From positions 1 through 53,740 of the forward strand of contig CALXVB010000007.1 in the NCBI GenBank assembly GCA_944391855.1: 53,740 nucleotides of DNA, given 5' to 3'. The stretch comes from an uncultured Clostridia bacterium (lineage in GTDB: Bacteria > Bacillota > Clostridia > TANB77 > CAG-508). Below, piece by piece: positions 24,756 through 33,227 of the stretch. The notes beneath the pieces are model-generated. The model was not told where the DNA came from. It worked only from the letters and a program-made list of their open reading frames with translations, and ran no database searches. Position 1 is the stretch's first letter. Each line of letters starts with the position of its first letter. The position numbers and the translations under genes are program-made.

Positions 24756-25802
24756 CTATGACAGTTTGTATTTCGTATTGTCCTCTACAATTTCAAGAGA
24801 TAAAGTGCACTTAGAATACCTTCCAGGATGAGCCATAACATTGTAAATTACATCTTCAAACATGTAATTTACCGTGTTGCTCAATTCTCTTGCGCCAGTG
24901 TCTAATTTTAAAGACCTAGCAGCAATTTCTTCAAAGATTTTGCCATTGTATTGCAAAGATATTCCAGCATCTCTTAACTCTTTTTGATATCTTCTAAAGA
25001 TAGAGAGTCTAGATTTTTTTAAGATTTGAACTAAGTCCTCCTTTTCAAGTGGTTTCATTTCCACGATTGTATCAATTCTTCCTACAAACTCTTCCGGCAG
25101 TCCATATTGAACAAGATCTTCTTTGGTGTATCCATTTTGCTTTTTATCACTTTCATGTAATGTAGTAAAACCTATTTGTCCCCGTCCTAGTCTTTTCTTT
25201 TTTATATCCTCTATTCCAGAAAAGGCACCACAGAATACAATAATTAGATTTTTTGTGTCAAACACTTCATCAAATGACAAGTAATATTTAGCACCTTCAA
25301 TAATTTTTAGAAGGCTTTTTAAAACCTCAACACCCGATACGTCACTTGTATCTTTTCCGGCTTTTTTGTCAATCTCGTCTATTATCAGCATGCCTCTTTG
25401 TGCTTTTTCTAAGTCATAGTCAGCTGCTTCTAATAGATTTTCCAGCATATCTTCCACGTCACCACCATAATAACCTTCTTTTGTATACTTTGTGGCATCT
25501 TCGATAGTGTATGGTATGCGTAATCTTTTAGCAATTTGCTTTAGCGTTTCCGTTTTGCCAGTACCACTCTTGCCAATTACCAAAATATTGGACTTTATTG
25601 ACTTTAAATAGATTGCTCTATAAATAGCCGTTATAATTTTCCTTACCACTTCATCTTGCCCTACAATGTATTGCCGTACATTTCGTTCCATGTTTTGAAT
25701 TGGCGGAATACTTCTTCTCTTTTTGCCTTGATTAGCCCCTTTCTTAAATTGTTTCATACCTCCTGAATCTTGTATTTGTTTCTTTTTATTTCGTATTGCC
25801 AT
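24756..25802 (-). CDS. ClpX-like AAA+ ATPase, foreign codon usage
   Basis: A 348-residue AAA+ protein. Walker A is VIGKSGTGKTETLKQ, Walker B is RGMLIIDEIDKKAGKD, sensor 2 is LDTGARELS. An IGF tripeptide (GRGQIGFTT) sits where the ClpP-docking loop of ClpX is found, but the N-terminal zinc domain is missing. A ClpP-partner unfoldase or chaperone is the likeliest role. Codon choice differs from all neighbours: CCG, ACG, CTG, GGC, CGC and two in-frame CGG codons (25674-25676 and 25182-25184), seen in no intact gene here. If CGG shifts the ribosome +1, both sites would lead to a stop within a few codons and the gene could not be read through. Likely recent transfer. Confidence 0.8.
   Translation of the reverse strand: MAIRNKKKQIQDSGGMKQFKKGANQGKKRRSIPPIQNMERNVRQYIVGQDEVVRKIITAIYRAIYLKSIKSNILVIGKSGTGKTETLKQIAKRLRIPYTIEDATKYTKEGYYGGDVEDMLENLLEAADYDLEKAQRGMLIIDEIDKKAGKDTSDVSGVEVLKSLLKIIEGAKYYLSFDEVFDTKNLIIVFCGAFSGIEDIKKKRLGRGQIGFTTLHESDKKQNGYTKEDLVQYGLPEEFVGRIDTIVEMKPLEKEDLVQILKKSRLSIFRRYQKELRDAGISLQYNGKIFEEIAARSLKLDTGARELSNTVNYMFEDVIYNVMAHPGRYSKCTLSLEIVEDNTKYKLS
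25182..25184 (-). other. In-frame CGG without frame change, ClpX-like gene (2 of 2)
   Basis: GGA CGG GGA CAA ATA reads G R G Q I in the open frame. A +1 shift would give GGG GAC AAA TAG. Confidence 0.8.
25674..25676 (-). other. In-frame CGG without frame change, ClpX-like gene (1 of 2)
   Basis: GTA CGG CAA TAC ATT reads V R Q Y I in the open frame. A +1 shift would give GGC AAT ACA TTG TAG. Confidence 0.8.
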
Positions 25803-25902
25803 AGCTATTCTCCTTTCAATTTTGAGAAGAATTTATAAAAAGGATATGAGTAATTATATCACGTTTTTTTACTGTTTGTAAATAGATTATGACAACAAAA
25901 CT

Positions 25903-25929
25903 GGAACAAGGGGACACACAAATCGTTCC
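25903..25929. repeat. GGGAC-core palindrome, GGAAC/GTTCC type
   Basis: GGAAC (25903-25907) and GTTCC (25925-25929) bracket AAGGGGACACACAAATC. It lies 4 bases after the stop of the DUF6873 gene, the same position relative to a gene end as other GGGAC elements in the window. Confidence 0.55.
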
Positions 25930-25933
25930 TCTT

Positions 25934-26597
25934 CTATATAACTATTCCTCCACCATAGTCGTAGACGTCTAGTCCTTTAAAATCAATTAATTCTAATCCA
26001 TATTTATTTAAATGATTTGTTATATTTTCTTTGTTTTCTAATTTGTTTATATCTCCAAATATAACGAATTTGTTGTCAAATATTAGTGTTGCACCACCAA
26101 TAAACCCTCTCATTTCTGATAATGTTCCATCCTTTTTTAAAAGTTTTATATTGTTTTCTTCTATGTATAGTGCATCTATTCTATTTTTTTGCAATTCTTC
26201 TTTTATATTTTTATCTGTAGTAATACATGAATTATTACTTGTTACTGCTACAGAGCATTTAGTATATCCTTGATTTACTAGTATGTCTGGCTTTATACTT
26301 TTATCCGTATATTTACTTCCTATTATTCTATCTCCTATTTGACATACATTGTATAAAACGTCATCTGGATATTTTTTTCCGCACTTTAGTTGCACCTAAT
26401 ATAGAACTTGGTAAGTGTAACTGTGCATTTGGCGCTTCTATTATCTTATCATTTATTTTTGAGTAAAATATATCACTATGTCCAGATATTTCTTCATACA
26501 CGTCATCTGATAATGGAAGTTTTACTACTTCGAAATATTTTTTTAAGAACTCTATTTCAATATCTCGTATTCTTTCATCTATAATTAGTTTTCTCAT
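25934..26597 (-). CDS. DUF6873-type protein, read through a CGG +1 shift
   Basis: Read as 26597 to 26382, then 26380 to 25934, skipping the C at 26381 of an in-frame CGG. Part one ends ILGATKV; part two continues GKKYPDDVLYNVCQIG, then QGYTKCSVAVTSNNSCITTD and GFIGGATLI to YDYGGGIVI. Together about 220 residues, the length of this uncharacterised Clostridia family, which I know as DUF6873. The second half alone lacks a start or ribosome site. Function unknown; the conserved Cys and Asn of the QGYTKCS...SNN segment suggest a hydrolase-like or substrate-binding fold. Confidence 0.75.
26379..26381 (-). other. In-frame CGG with +1 frame change (DUF6873 gene)
   Basis: Context AAA GTG CGG AAA AAA. 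Frame 0 stops at TGA six codons later. Dropping the C gives GTG GGA AAA AAA TAT (V G K K Y), fusing the two halves of the family. Confidence 0.85.
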
Positions 26598-26656
26598 TAT
26601 TTTATTTCACTTTCTTTTATACATTAATAGATTTTATAATTTTATATACTTTTTCT

Positions 26657-27385
26657 CTATATTCCTGCATTTTCTGTAAGCATAAATCCTGCATATACTG
26701 TAGAATATTCAGCTGTAATTTCTTTTACTAATTCTTTTTCATCTTCCATTAATGATTTACCTAAATTAGACATTTTTTTATCTAACTTTTGTGTCATTTT
26801 AGCACAATCTTTTAATTCTTTTTTTATGTTTTTTGGCACCTGCTTATCATACTTATAGTTTATTTTATGTTCTAAACTTGCCCAGAAGTCCATTGCCATT
26901 GTCCTTATTTGAATTTCTACTTTTACGTCTATTGTACCTATTGATAAACTAACTGGTACAGATACTATTAAATGATAACTTGAATATCCACTTTCTTTTG
27001 GTGTTGTAACATAATCCTTTTTCTTTAGCACTGTTACGTCTGACATATTTTCAATCATTTCTACTATCTTATATATATCTGGTATAAATGAGCAAATTAT
27101 TCGCATCCCAGCTATATCATTAATGGTTTTAATTAAGTTCTCGTAATTAAGCTCTAGTCCTTTTTTCTTTAATTTATTAACTATACTTTCTTTACTTTTT
27201 ATTCTACTACTTGTATGTTCTATCGGATTATATTTATGCAAAACTTTAAATTCTTCACTTATTGTATTTATTTTTCCTTCTAATTGTTGTAGTGCTGCTG
27301 TATACATAAATGCGAGCCTCTTATATTCCATATCTTCTTGTAAGCCATCCTCTTTTTTTACTACTAGATTTTCTATAATAATCAA
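26657..27385 (-). CDS. Small alarmone (p)ppGpp synthetase, RelA/SpoT domain
   Basis: About 242 residues with only the synthetase domain: NLIKTINDIAGMRIICSF, then ESGYSSYHLIVS (G-loop) and VEIQIRTMAMDFWASLEHK. No HD hydrolase or regulatory domains, so it is a RelQ/RelP-like enzyme that makes (p)ppGpp from GTP/GDP and ATP. The start is unclear: TTG 27383-27385 touches the AAAGGAG site, the next codons are ATT ATT ATA, and the first ATG (27329-27331) would remove 18 residues that homologues usually have. An ATT start is possible, as in spoIIIAF. Confidence 0.85.
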   Translation of the reverse strand: MIIIENLVVKKEDGLQEDMEYKRLAFMYTAALQQLEGKINTISEEFKVLHKYNPIEHTSSRIKSKESIVNKLKKKGLELNYENLIKTINDIAGMRIICSFIPDIYKIVEMIENMSDVTVLKKKDYVTTPKESGYSSYHLIVSVPVSLSIGTIDVKVEIQIRTMAMDFWASLEHKINYKYDKQVPKNIKKELKDCAKMTQKLDKKMSNLGKSLMEDEKELVKEITAEYSTVYAGFMLTENAGI

Positions 27386-27487
27386 CTCCTTTGTATAATT
27401 TATACACTACTTATATGTCCATTATGTGTAGTTTTACTGTTTATTTGAATTTTTGTCAAATTAATTTATTCTTAATTTTACTTAATT

Positions 27488-28630
27488 TTATATTACATGC
27501 TTTATTATTTTATTTAAACTAGTGTCTGTAGTAAAATTAGAAACATTATATATAAATAGAACATCAGTAATTTCATTTTTCTTTGCATATTCTACATAAT
27601 CAAAATTAGTATAACGAGAATCTAGAAAATGAACTTCGCTATAATTCTCACATAAAAATTGAGACATAATATGTGCATAAGAATCCTTAATCACAAGAAG
27701 TTTTTTATTGTTATCTACTTTAGTTTTTATAATAACTTTACTATTATTTCCATTTAAAAAATATGAATATTTGTCTTTTCCCTCTAAATATTTCTCATTA
27801 AAAATACTATTTCTTTTTTCTTTATCATATATTCCCTCTTTTATATTAGTATTAATGTCATTTTGATATACAAATATATCATCATGTATTTGATTTGGAA
27901 CTTGCGCTTTTGAATCAAATGTTCCTAAAAATTCATTAGATACATTGACTCTATTAAAATCTTCTTTTGGGATTGCATCAATTTTCGCTACTTTGCAAAA
28001 TTCGTTATATACTACATATGCACCATCACTATTCATATGGTGATCTGTTTTAAAGTATAGAGGATTTGTTTTATTTTCGTCTTTCAGTTTGCTTGTAACA
28101 TCTATATTTATTGTGTTTTTAGTATTTAAATATATATTATTGATTATGTTTTCTTGATTTTCTACTTCCACTCCTTCTGGCAATTTATCACTATTTATAT
28201 AAATAGAGTTTGGAATTACTAGGAGATAAGTGGATATATCTAACTCACTCATCTTTTGCGCAAAATTTGAAATAACTGAAATATTTTTTTCTACATTTTC
28301 TTTTTCTTTATCAGTATATTTGAATTTTTCAAATAGATATCCATCTTTTCCAATGTATACACCATTGTTTTCTTCTTTTCCCATTACATTAATTTCCCAC
28401 CAAGAATTAAGTTTTAGATAAACATTTCTAAAAGCAAAATGGTCATTTATATATTCATTTACTCCATTTAGATACTTTCCTGACATAAAATCATCAAACG
28501 AAAAACTCGGTATGACTGCAAGCATTCTATTTTCTTCCTCTGAAAAAACCTGCTTTGGCCATATAAAATTTATGACTATTATTACAATCCATACTATCAT
28601 AAATATTATGAAGAATATTTTATTTTTCAT
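27488..28630 (-). CDS. DHHW-family (AlgJ/AlgX-like) acetylation protein
   Basis: A 380-residue membrane-anchored protein with an N-terminal helix (residues 4-22) and an extracytoplasmic SGNH-type domain. YFKTDHHMNSDGAY carries the DHH(W)-type motif with the catalytic Asp-His, and VIKDSYAH near residue 310 carries the Ser of the family. Such proteins transfer acetyl groups from an MBOAT partner to exopolysaccharide or wall polymers. The MBOAT gene lies directly upstream in the same direction; ATG follows AAGGAGAAGACT. Confidence 0.85.
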   Translation of the reverse strand: MKNKIFFIIFMIVWIVIIVINFIWPKQVFSEEENRMLAVIPSFSFDDFMSGKYLNGVNEYINDHFAFRNVYLKLNSWWEINVMGKEENNGVYIGKDGYLFEKFKYTDKEKENVEKNISVISNFAQKMSELDISTYLLVIPNSIYINSDKLPEGVEVENQENIINNIYLNTKNTINIDVTSKLKDENKTNPLYFKTDHHMNSDGAYVVYNEFCKVAKIDAIPKEDFNRVNVSNEFLGTFDSKAQVPNQIHDDIFVYQNDINTNIKEGIYDKEKRNSIFNEKYLEGKDKYSYFLNGNNSKVIIKTKVDNNKKLLVIKDSYAHIMSQFLCENYSEVHFLDSRYTNFDYVEYAKKNEITDVLFIYNVSNFTTDTSLNKIIKHVI

Positions 28631-28686
28631 AGTCTTCTCCTTACTTTTATTGCTTCATTTTATTAACATTTTAAAATATATAAACT

Positions 28687-30142
28687 CTAAAATCTAAAAT
28701 ACAAAAATGGATTAAAACTATTATTTACTAAACTTGCTGTACTAAATAAAATAATTGACACATAACAAATACTTGTAAATACATAAAGCCCATATTTAGC
28801 TTTGTTTCTTTTATTCTCATTTTTTTTCAAGCTTTTTCTTTTTTGTTTTACTAAATTTAATATTTTATCTTTTATTTTAAATATCGGAATACTGCATATA
28901 ACTCCTATTAAAATAATTATGATATAATTTTTTAAATAATATATTGTTTCTGCATTCACTAACTTTGAGCCACTAAATCCAAACATAGTGCTTAAATAGT
29001 TGGCAATTTGTTTTAAATCCTCAAATGCAAATATAACCCAGCTTATAAGAACAAGTATTATTGTATATAGACGACTAAAAAAAGCTGGTATCTTTTCTAA
29101 TAGTTTTAAAATAAATACTTTTTCTATTATTAAGATTACTCCAAAATATACTCCCCAAAGTATAAAATTCCATGATGCACCATGCCATGCACCGAGTAAG
29201 TGCCCATACAATTAATATATTTCTTATTTGCTTTGGAAGTCCTTTTCTATTTCCTCCAAGTGGTATATAAATATAGTCTCTAAACCAACTACTTAAAGTT
29301 ATATGCCATCTTCTCCAGAACTCTGTAATGCTTTTACTAATGTACGGAAAATTAAAATTCTCATCAAATTCCATACCAAATATTTTAGCTAACCCTATTG
29401 CCATATCAGAATATCCACTAAAATCAAAATATATTTGTAAAGCAAATGAAATAATCCCTAGCCAAGATAGTAAAACAGTCATTTCTCCAAATGTTCCTGT
29501 TTCTATAGCATTCCATAATGTTCCTACATTATTTGCTATCAAAACTTTCTTTCCAAGACCTACAATAAATCTTTTCATACCAATAGAGAAATTATCTAAA
29601 CTTATCTTTTTATCCACTAATTCCTCATCAACAGTTTCATATCTAACAATTGGTCCTGCAATAATTTGAGGGAATAGTGTGGTATAAGTCAAGTAATTGT
29701 AGAAACTTTTTTCACAAGTTACAGTTCCTCTATATACATCAATTATATATGATAATGATTGAAATGTGTTAAATGATACTCCTATTGGTAAAGGTATGTT
29801 TAGAAGCGGAATATTAAGTCCTGTAATATTATTTACATTCGAAATAATAAAATCTGCATATTTAAAGAAGAATAATATTAACAAATTTACTCCTATATCT
29901 AACCATAAATACATTCTTTTTTTATTTTTGTTTTCCCAATTCTGATTTATTTTGTTTCCACACCAAAAGTCCATTACTGCTAAAATTAACATTATCGGAA
30001 TATATCTTATTTCTCCCCATGCGAAGAATATAAAACTTGATATAATCATTACTAAATTCTTTAACTTTTTGGGTACGATAAAATATATTAAAAGCATTAT
30101 TGGTAAGAATATATATAAAAATACTATACTGCTAAATACCAT
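28687..30142 (-). CDS. MBOAT-family O-acyltransferase, read through a CGG +1 shift
   Basis: Read as 30142 to 29195, then 29193 to 28687, skipping the C at 29194 of an in-frame CGG. Part one has the helices of the AlgI/DltB fold with FSGYSDMAIGLAKIFG and FWRRWHITLSSWFRDYIYIP, ending LIVWALT. Part two begins GAWHGASWNFILWG, which carries the catalytic His of MBOAT enzymes, and ends in further helices. Joined length is about 484 residues, normal for the family. Without the shift the enzyme loses its active-site His. It carries acetyl groups across the membrane for the DHHW and SGNH partners. Confidence 0.88.
29192..29194 (-). other. In-frame CGG with +1 frame change (MBOAT gene)
   Basis: Context CTT ACT CGG TGC ATG. 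Dropping the C gives ACT GGT GCA TGG CAT (T G A W H), which restores the highly conserved G-x-WHGASWNF active-site motif. Frame 0 runs about 50 meaningless codons before a stop. Confidence 0.9.
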
Positions 30143-30250
30143 CCTTCTTCTCCCTTGTTATTTCTTTATTGTTTATATTATTACATTTATCTAATATCTA
30201 AATATTTAGTACTTTCAATTTCTTAATTGTTTTCTATTGTTTCTTACTTA

Positions 30251-31123
30251 TTAAACTTCTATTTGATTAGGAATTACAAATTTTTGAATTCCCATGTATC
30301 CTGGAGATATCTCATATTTTTGGAATACAATTGTAACTTTTTTATCTTTATTAATATAAAAATTATGATATTCATTTTCTATTCCAGAGAATCCACCTTC
30401 TTCTACTGTAAAATATAAATTATTTTCATAATTTTCTTTCTGTCTTTCTTTTATTTGCTTATTTATCTCTTTATCAACTATTTCTTTATACTCTTCTCCT
30501 AATACATCTCTTAAGTTTAATTCTTTCCCACTTTCTATATCTATGTTATAAAAATATTGTTCTTGATATGCAGATGCCAAACTTTCGCTTTTAGTAATAA
30601 CAAATGATATAAGCTTTTCGTCTTGATATGTTATCTCATAATCTATATTTATTTCAATTGGAACATAATCTTCCATTGTGCCTCCAGTTGCTAAAACTGC
30701 CTCTTTATATTCTTCTGCTCTTTGTCTTGCTTCTTCTAGTACTTCATTTATTTTAGAAGATATTTCGTAATTTATTCTATTTTCTAGGTCTGTATTTCCA
30801 GTATTTCTTATTGCTGGAACTTTTGCATTAATAAGTTCAATATCATTTTCTTCTTTATATTCTCTTACTGTAAACACTTCTGCAATAGTTCCAAGTATTG
30901 GTACATCTTCCATAGCTTTTGCAAAGCTTTCATTCGTATTTAATAATACTATAAATAAAGCAAATGTCGTAGCTAGCATTGCTGTAGCACCTTTAAAGTA
31001 CATTTGTACACTCTTTCGTTTACGCGTTTTACTTTCATGTATAGCTTTATTTACAACATAGTCTAATTCTTGTGGAACTTCTATCATTTTGTATGCTTCT
31101 TTAGCTTTTTTTAACATACTCAT
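30251..31123 (-). CDS. RsiV-type anti-sigma factor (DUF3298 domain)
   Basis: A 290-residue membrane protein: a short cytosolic sigma-binding region, one helix (about residues 44-61), a DUF4163-like segment (ELINAKVPAIRNTGNTDLE) and a C-terminal DUF3298 domain (DIESGKELNLRDVLGEEYKE, then FQKYEISPGYMGIQKFVIP). In Bacillus and Clostridioides RsiV holds SigV and is the receptor for lysozyme. Its start overlaps the sigma gene by 4 bases, as expected for a sigma/anti-sigma pair. Confidence 0.85.
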   Translation of the reverse strand: MSMLKKAKEAYKMIEVPQELDYVVNKAIHESKTRKRKSVQMYFKGATAMLATTFALFIVLLNTNESFAKAMEDVPILGTIAEVFTVREYKEENDIELINAKVPAIRNTGNTDLENRINYEISSKINEVLEEARQRAEEYKEAVLATGGTMEDYVPIEINIDYEITYQDEKLISFVITKSESLASAYQEQYFYNIDIESGKELNLRDVLGEEYKEIVDKEINKQIKERQKENYENNLYFTVEEGGFSGIENEYHNFYINKDKKVTIVFQKYEISPGYMGIQKFVIPNQIEV

Positions 31124-31614
31124 ACTTTTCTCCTTTCTAATTCCTTTTTTATCTCTTCTATGCCTTTATACAACCTAGATTTAACAGTGTTTATGTTTGT
31201 TTTTGTAATATACGCTATTTCTTCTATTTTAAGATTTTCAAAAAATCTAAGAATTATAACGGTTTTTATCTTTGGCTTTAATTTTTGTATAGCAGTATTC
31301 ATATCTATATTTTCTACTAGACTATTTTCATGACTACTGCTATATAATTCTTTTGTAGCAGCTTCATAATCCAGAAAATATTTATTAGTTTTAGATGCTT
31401 TTATCGATTCATTTATTAAAATTCTATAAAACCACGTCTTTACATATGCTTCATTTCTTAAACTATGTATATTTTCAAGTGATTTTGTTATAGCTTCTTG
31501 AACAACGTCTAAAGCAATTTCTTTATCTTTAGTGTATGCATATGCGATTTTATATAATTTATCTTGATTTGACTTTATATAGTCTATTAGAATTTCTTGT
31601 GCCACATGTAACAT
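31120..31614 (-). CDS. ECF sigma factor, SigV-like
   Basis: A 164-residue RNA polymerase sigma factor with region 2 (LYKIAYAYTKDKEIALDVVQ, then TWFYRILINE) and region 4 (LRFFENLKIEEIAYITKTNI, then VKSRLYKGIEEIKKEL). The pairing with a DUF3298 anti-sigma makes SigV the best match. Neighbouring O-acetylation genes are plausible targets, since SigV controls wall O-acetylation and lysozyme resistance in Bacillus. ATG follows AGGAAGGATATCAA. Confidence 0.88.
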   Translation of the reverse strand: MLHVAQEILIDYIKSNQDKLYKIAYAYTKDKEIALDVVQEAITKSLENIHSLRNEAYVKTWFYRILINESIKASKTNKYFLDYEAATKELYSSSHENSLVENIDMNTAIQKLKPKIKTVIILRFFENLKIEEIAYITKTNINTVKSRLYKGIEEIKKELERRKV

Positions 31615-31667
31615 TTGATATCCTTCCTATTTTCTTATTTTCTCTCGTTATCGTTTTAAATATTTCT

Positions 31668-32147
31668 TTATTTTACATAATCATTTATTAATGTATTTAC
31701 CTTATTAGTATCATTTGATATACATAAAATAACATAATTTCCTTCTGCTCTAAAAACTTTATTGTCTATTTTCCCAACTTCTTCTGGCAAGTAACTTTCA
31801 AAAGCTTCTTTTCGTTCTTCTAATCTATCTTCTATTTTATTTTTTATGTTATTTAGATTACTTTTTTCTTTTAATTTTAATATTACAATTTCCTCACTTG
31901 TTGCGCCACTTCCCTGATAAGACACAAACTCCTCTACTTCGTCTGCTGTAAAGTTATAATCTGACATAATCATTTCGGAATTTACTTCTACTAATTCGTC
32001 CTCAAAAACTCCAGCCTCTATTATTTTAGAGGCTAAGTCTTTTGTATTAATTTGAATGTTTTTATTATTTTTATTTAAGAATATTATTCCTACTCCAACT
32101 ATAACTATTAAAGCTATAACTATAAATATAAATATTTTTTTATTCAT
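31668..32147 (-). CDS. DUF4358 membrane-anchored protein
   Basis: A 159-residue protein with a signal anchor (residues 4-24) and an exported DUF4358-type domain (DLASKIIEAGVFEDELVEVN, then YQGSGATSEEIVILKLKEKS). Genes of this family commonly sit beside MBOAT, DHHW and SGNH genes in Clostridia, and that is the arrangement here. It probably assists polymer acetylation; no enzymatic motif is seen. ATG follows GGAGGAAAAGAAA. Confidence 0.75.
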   Translation of the reverse strand: MNKKIFIFIVIALIVIVGVGIIFLNKNNKNIQINTKDLASKIIEAGVFEDELVEVNSEMIMSDYNFTADEVEEFVSYQGSGATSEEIVILKLKEKSNLNNIKNKIEDRLEERKEAFESYLPEEVGKIDNKVFRAEGNYVILCISNDTNKVNTLINDYVK

Positions 32148-32181
32148 TTTCTTTTCCTCCGTAATTACAACCTATTTTAAT

Positions 32182-33045
32182 CTAAGAATTATTTTTTAAA
32201 TAATTCAACCATTTCTCACAGTAATCAATATCTAAATGTATTCCATCTGTACTCGCCTCTTCTGGCAAATATCCTTCACTATCTATTAAAGCAGACTTAA
32301 CATCTAAATATATTACTTTTTCTTCTTTAGCAACTTCTTGTATTAACTTATTAAATTTTTCTACATTTTCATTGTTAAAAATATTATCACTAGTACTTTT
32401 ACTTTTAGTCATAGGAATAATTGATTGAACATATATTTTGCAGTCTGGTTTTATTTTTCTAATTTTATTAATCAGTTCTTTATATTTAGCTTTAAAGACT
32501 TCCGGATATGACCAGCCTAATTCATTTACTCCAAGCATAATATATACAGATTTTATATTTTTATCTTTCATATCTTCTAATAATGTAATTTTTTCTCCAT
32601 TATTTGTTTGTACAAATTTTTTAGTAATAGCTGTATCAACCATTAAACCAATATATGAATAGTCTTGAACCTCTTTTAATCCATTATACATAATGAGTCC
32701 TTGTGTTCTTGAATCCCCAATAAATGCTACTGAACTATCAAACTTTACTTGTTTATTATTAGATTCATTACTATTTTTCTCCTCTTCACTGTTACTTTCT
32801 TCATTAATTGCATTAGTGTTTTCATTATTGGTTATATTATTTGTTGTATCATTTTGATATATTCCTTCTACTTTGTTATTAATATTTTCATTATCTTTTA
32901 TATCCTCTTTATTAAAATTATTAATAACAATACTTCCAATTGCACTTCCAATAACTAATATTAAAATTAATGGTATAATGGAAGAAAATAGTTGTCCTCT
33001 TGATTTTGATTTTTTATTTTGCTTTTTATAATAAGTTCCATACAT
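32182..33045 (-). CDS. Membrane-anchored SGNH/GDSL hydrolase or acetyltransferase
   Basis: A 287-residue protein with one helix (about residues 20-42), an Asn/Glu-rich spacer and an SGNH domain: VAFIGDSRTQGL (block I Ser), MLGVNELGW (block III) and STDGIHLD (block V Asp-His). Such anchored domains end the acetyl relay begun by MBOAT, or remove acetyl groups. It is the first gene of the SGNH-DUF4358-sigma-anti-sigma-MBOAT-DHHW run. ATG follows AAAGGATATATATATT. Confidence 0.85.
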   Translation of the reverse strand: MYGTYYKKQNKKSKSRGQLFSSIIPLILILVIGSAIGSIVINNFNKEDIKDNENINNKVEGIYQNDTTNNITNNENTNAINEESNSEEEKNSNESNNKQVKFDSSVAFIGDSRTQGLIMYNGLKEVQDYSYIGLMVDTAITKKFVQTNNGEKITLLEDMKDKNIKSVYIMLGVNELGWSYPEVFKAKYKELINKIRKIKPDCKIYVQSIIPMTKSKSTSDNIFNNENVEKFNKLIQEVAKEEKVIYLDVKSALIDSEGYLPEEASTDGIHLDIDYCEKWLNYLKNNS

Positions 33046-33227
33046 AATATATATATCCTTTCATTTTTTCTATATACTATATTAGACTTCTTTCAATATG
33101 AAAAAGTTTAAAAAATTTTAAAAAGTTTTCAAAAATCAAAAAAGTTAAAAAAAGTTTAAAAATATTTAAATTCTTCTCAAATTAAATTTTTTAAACTTTT
33201 TCTCAATATTAATAATTTTATTTATTG

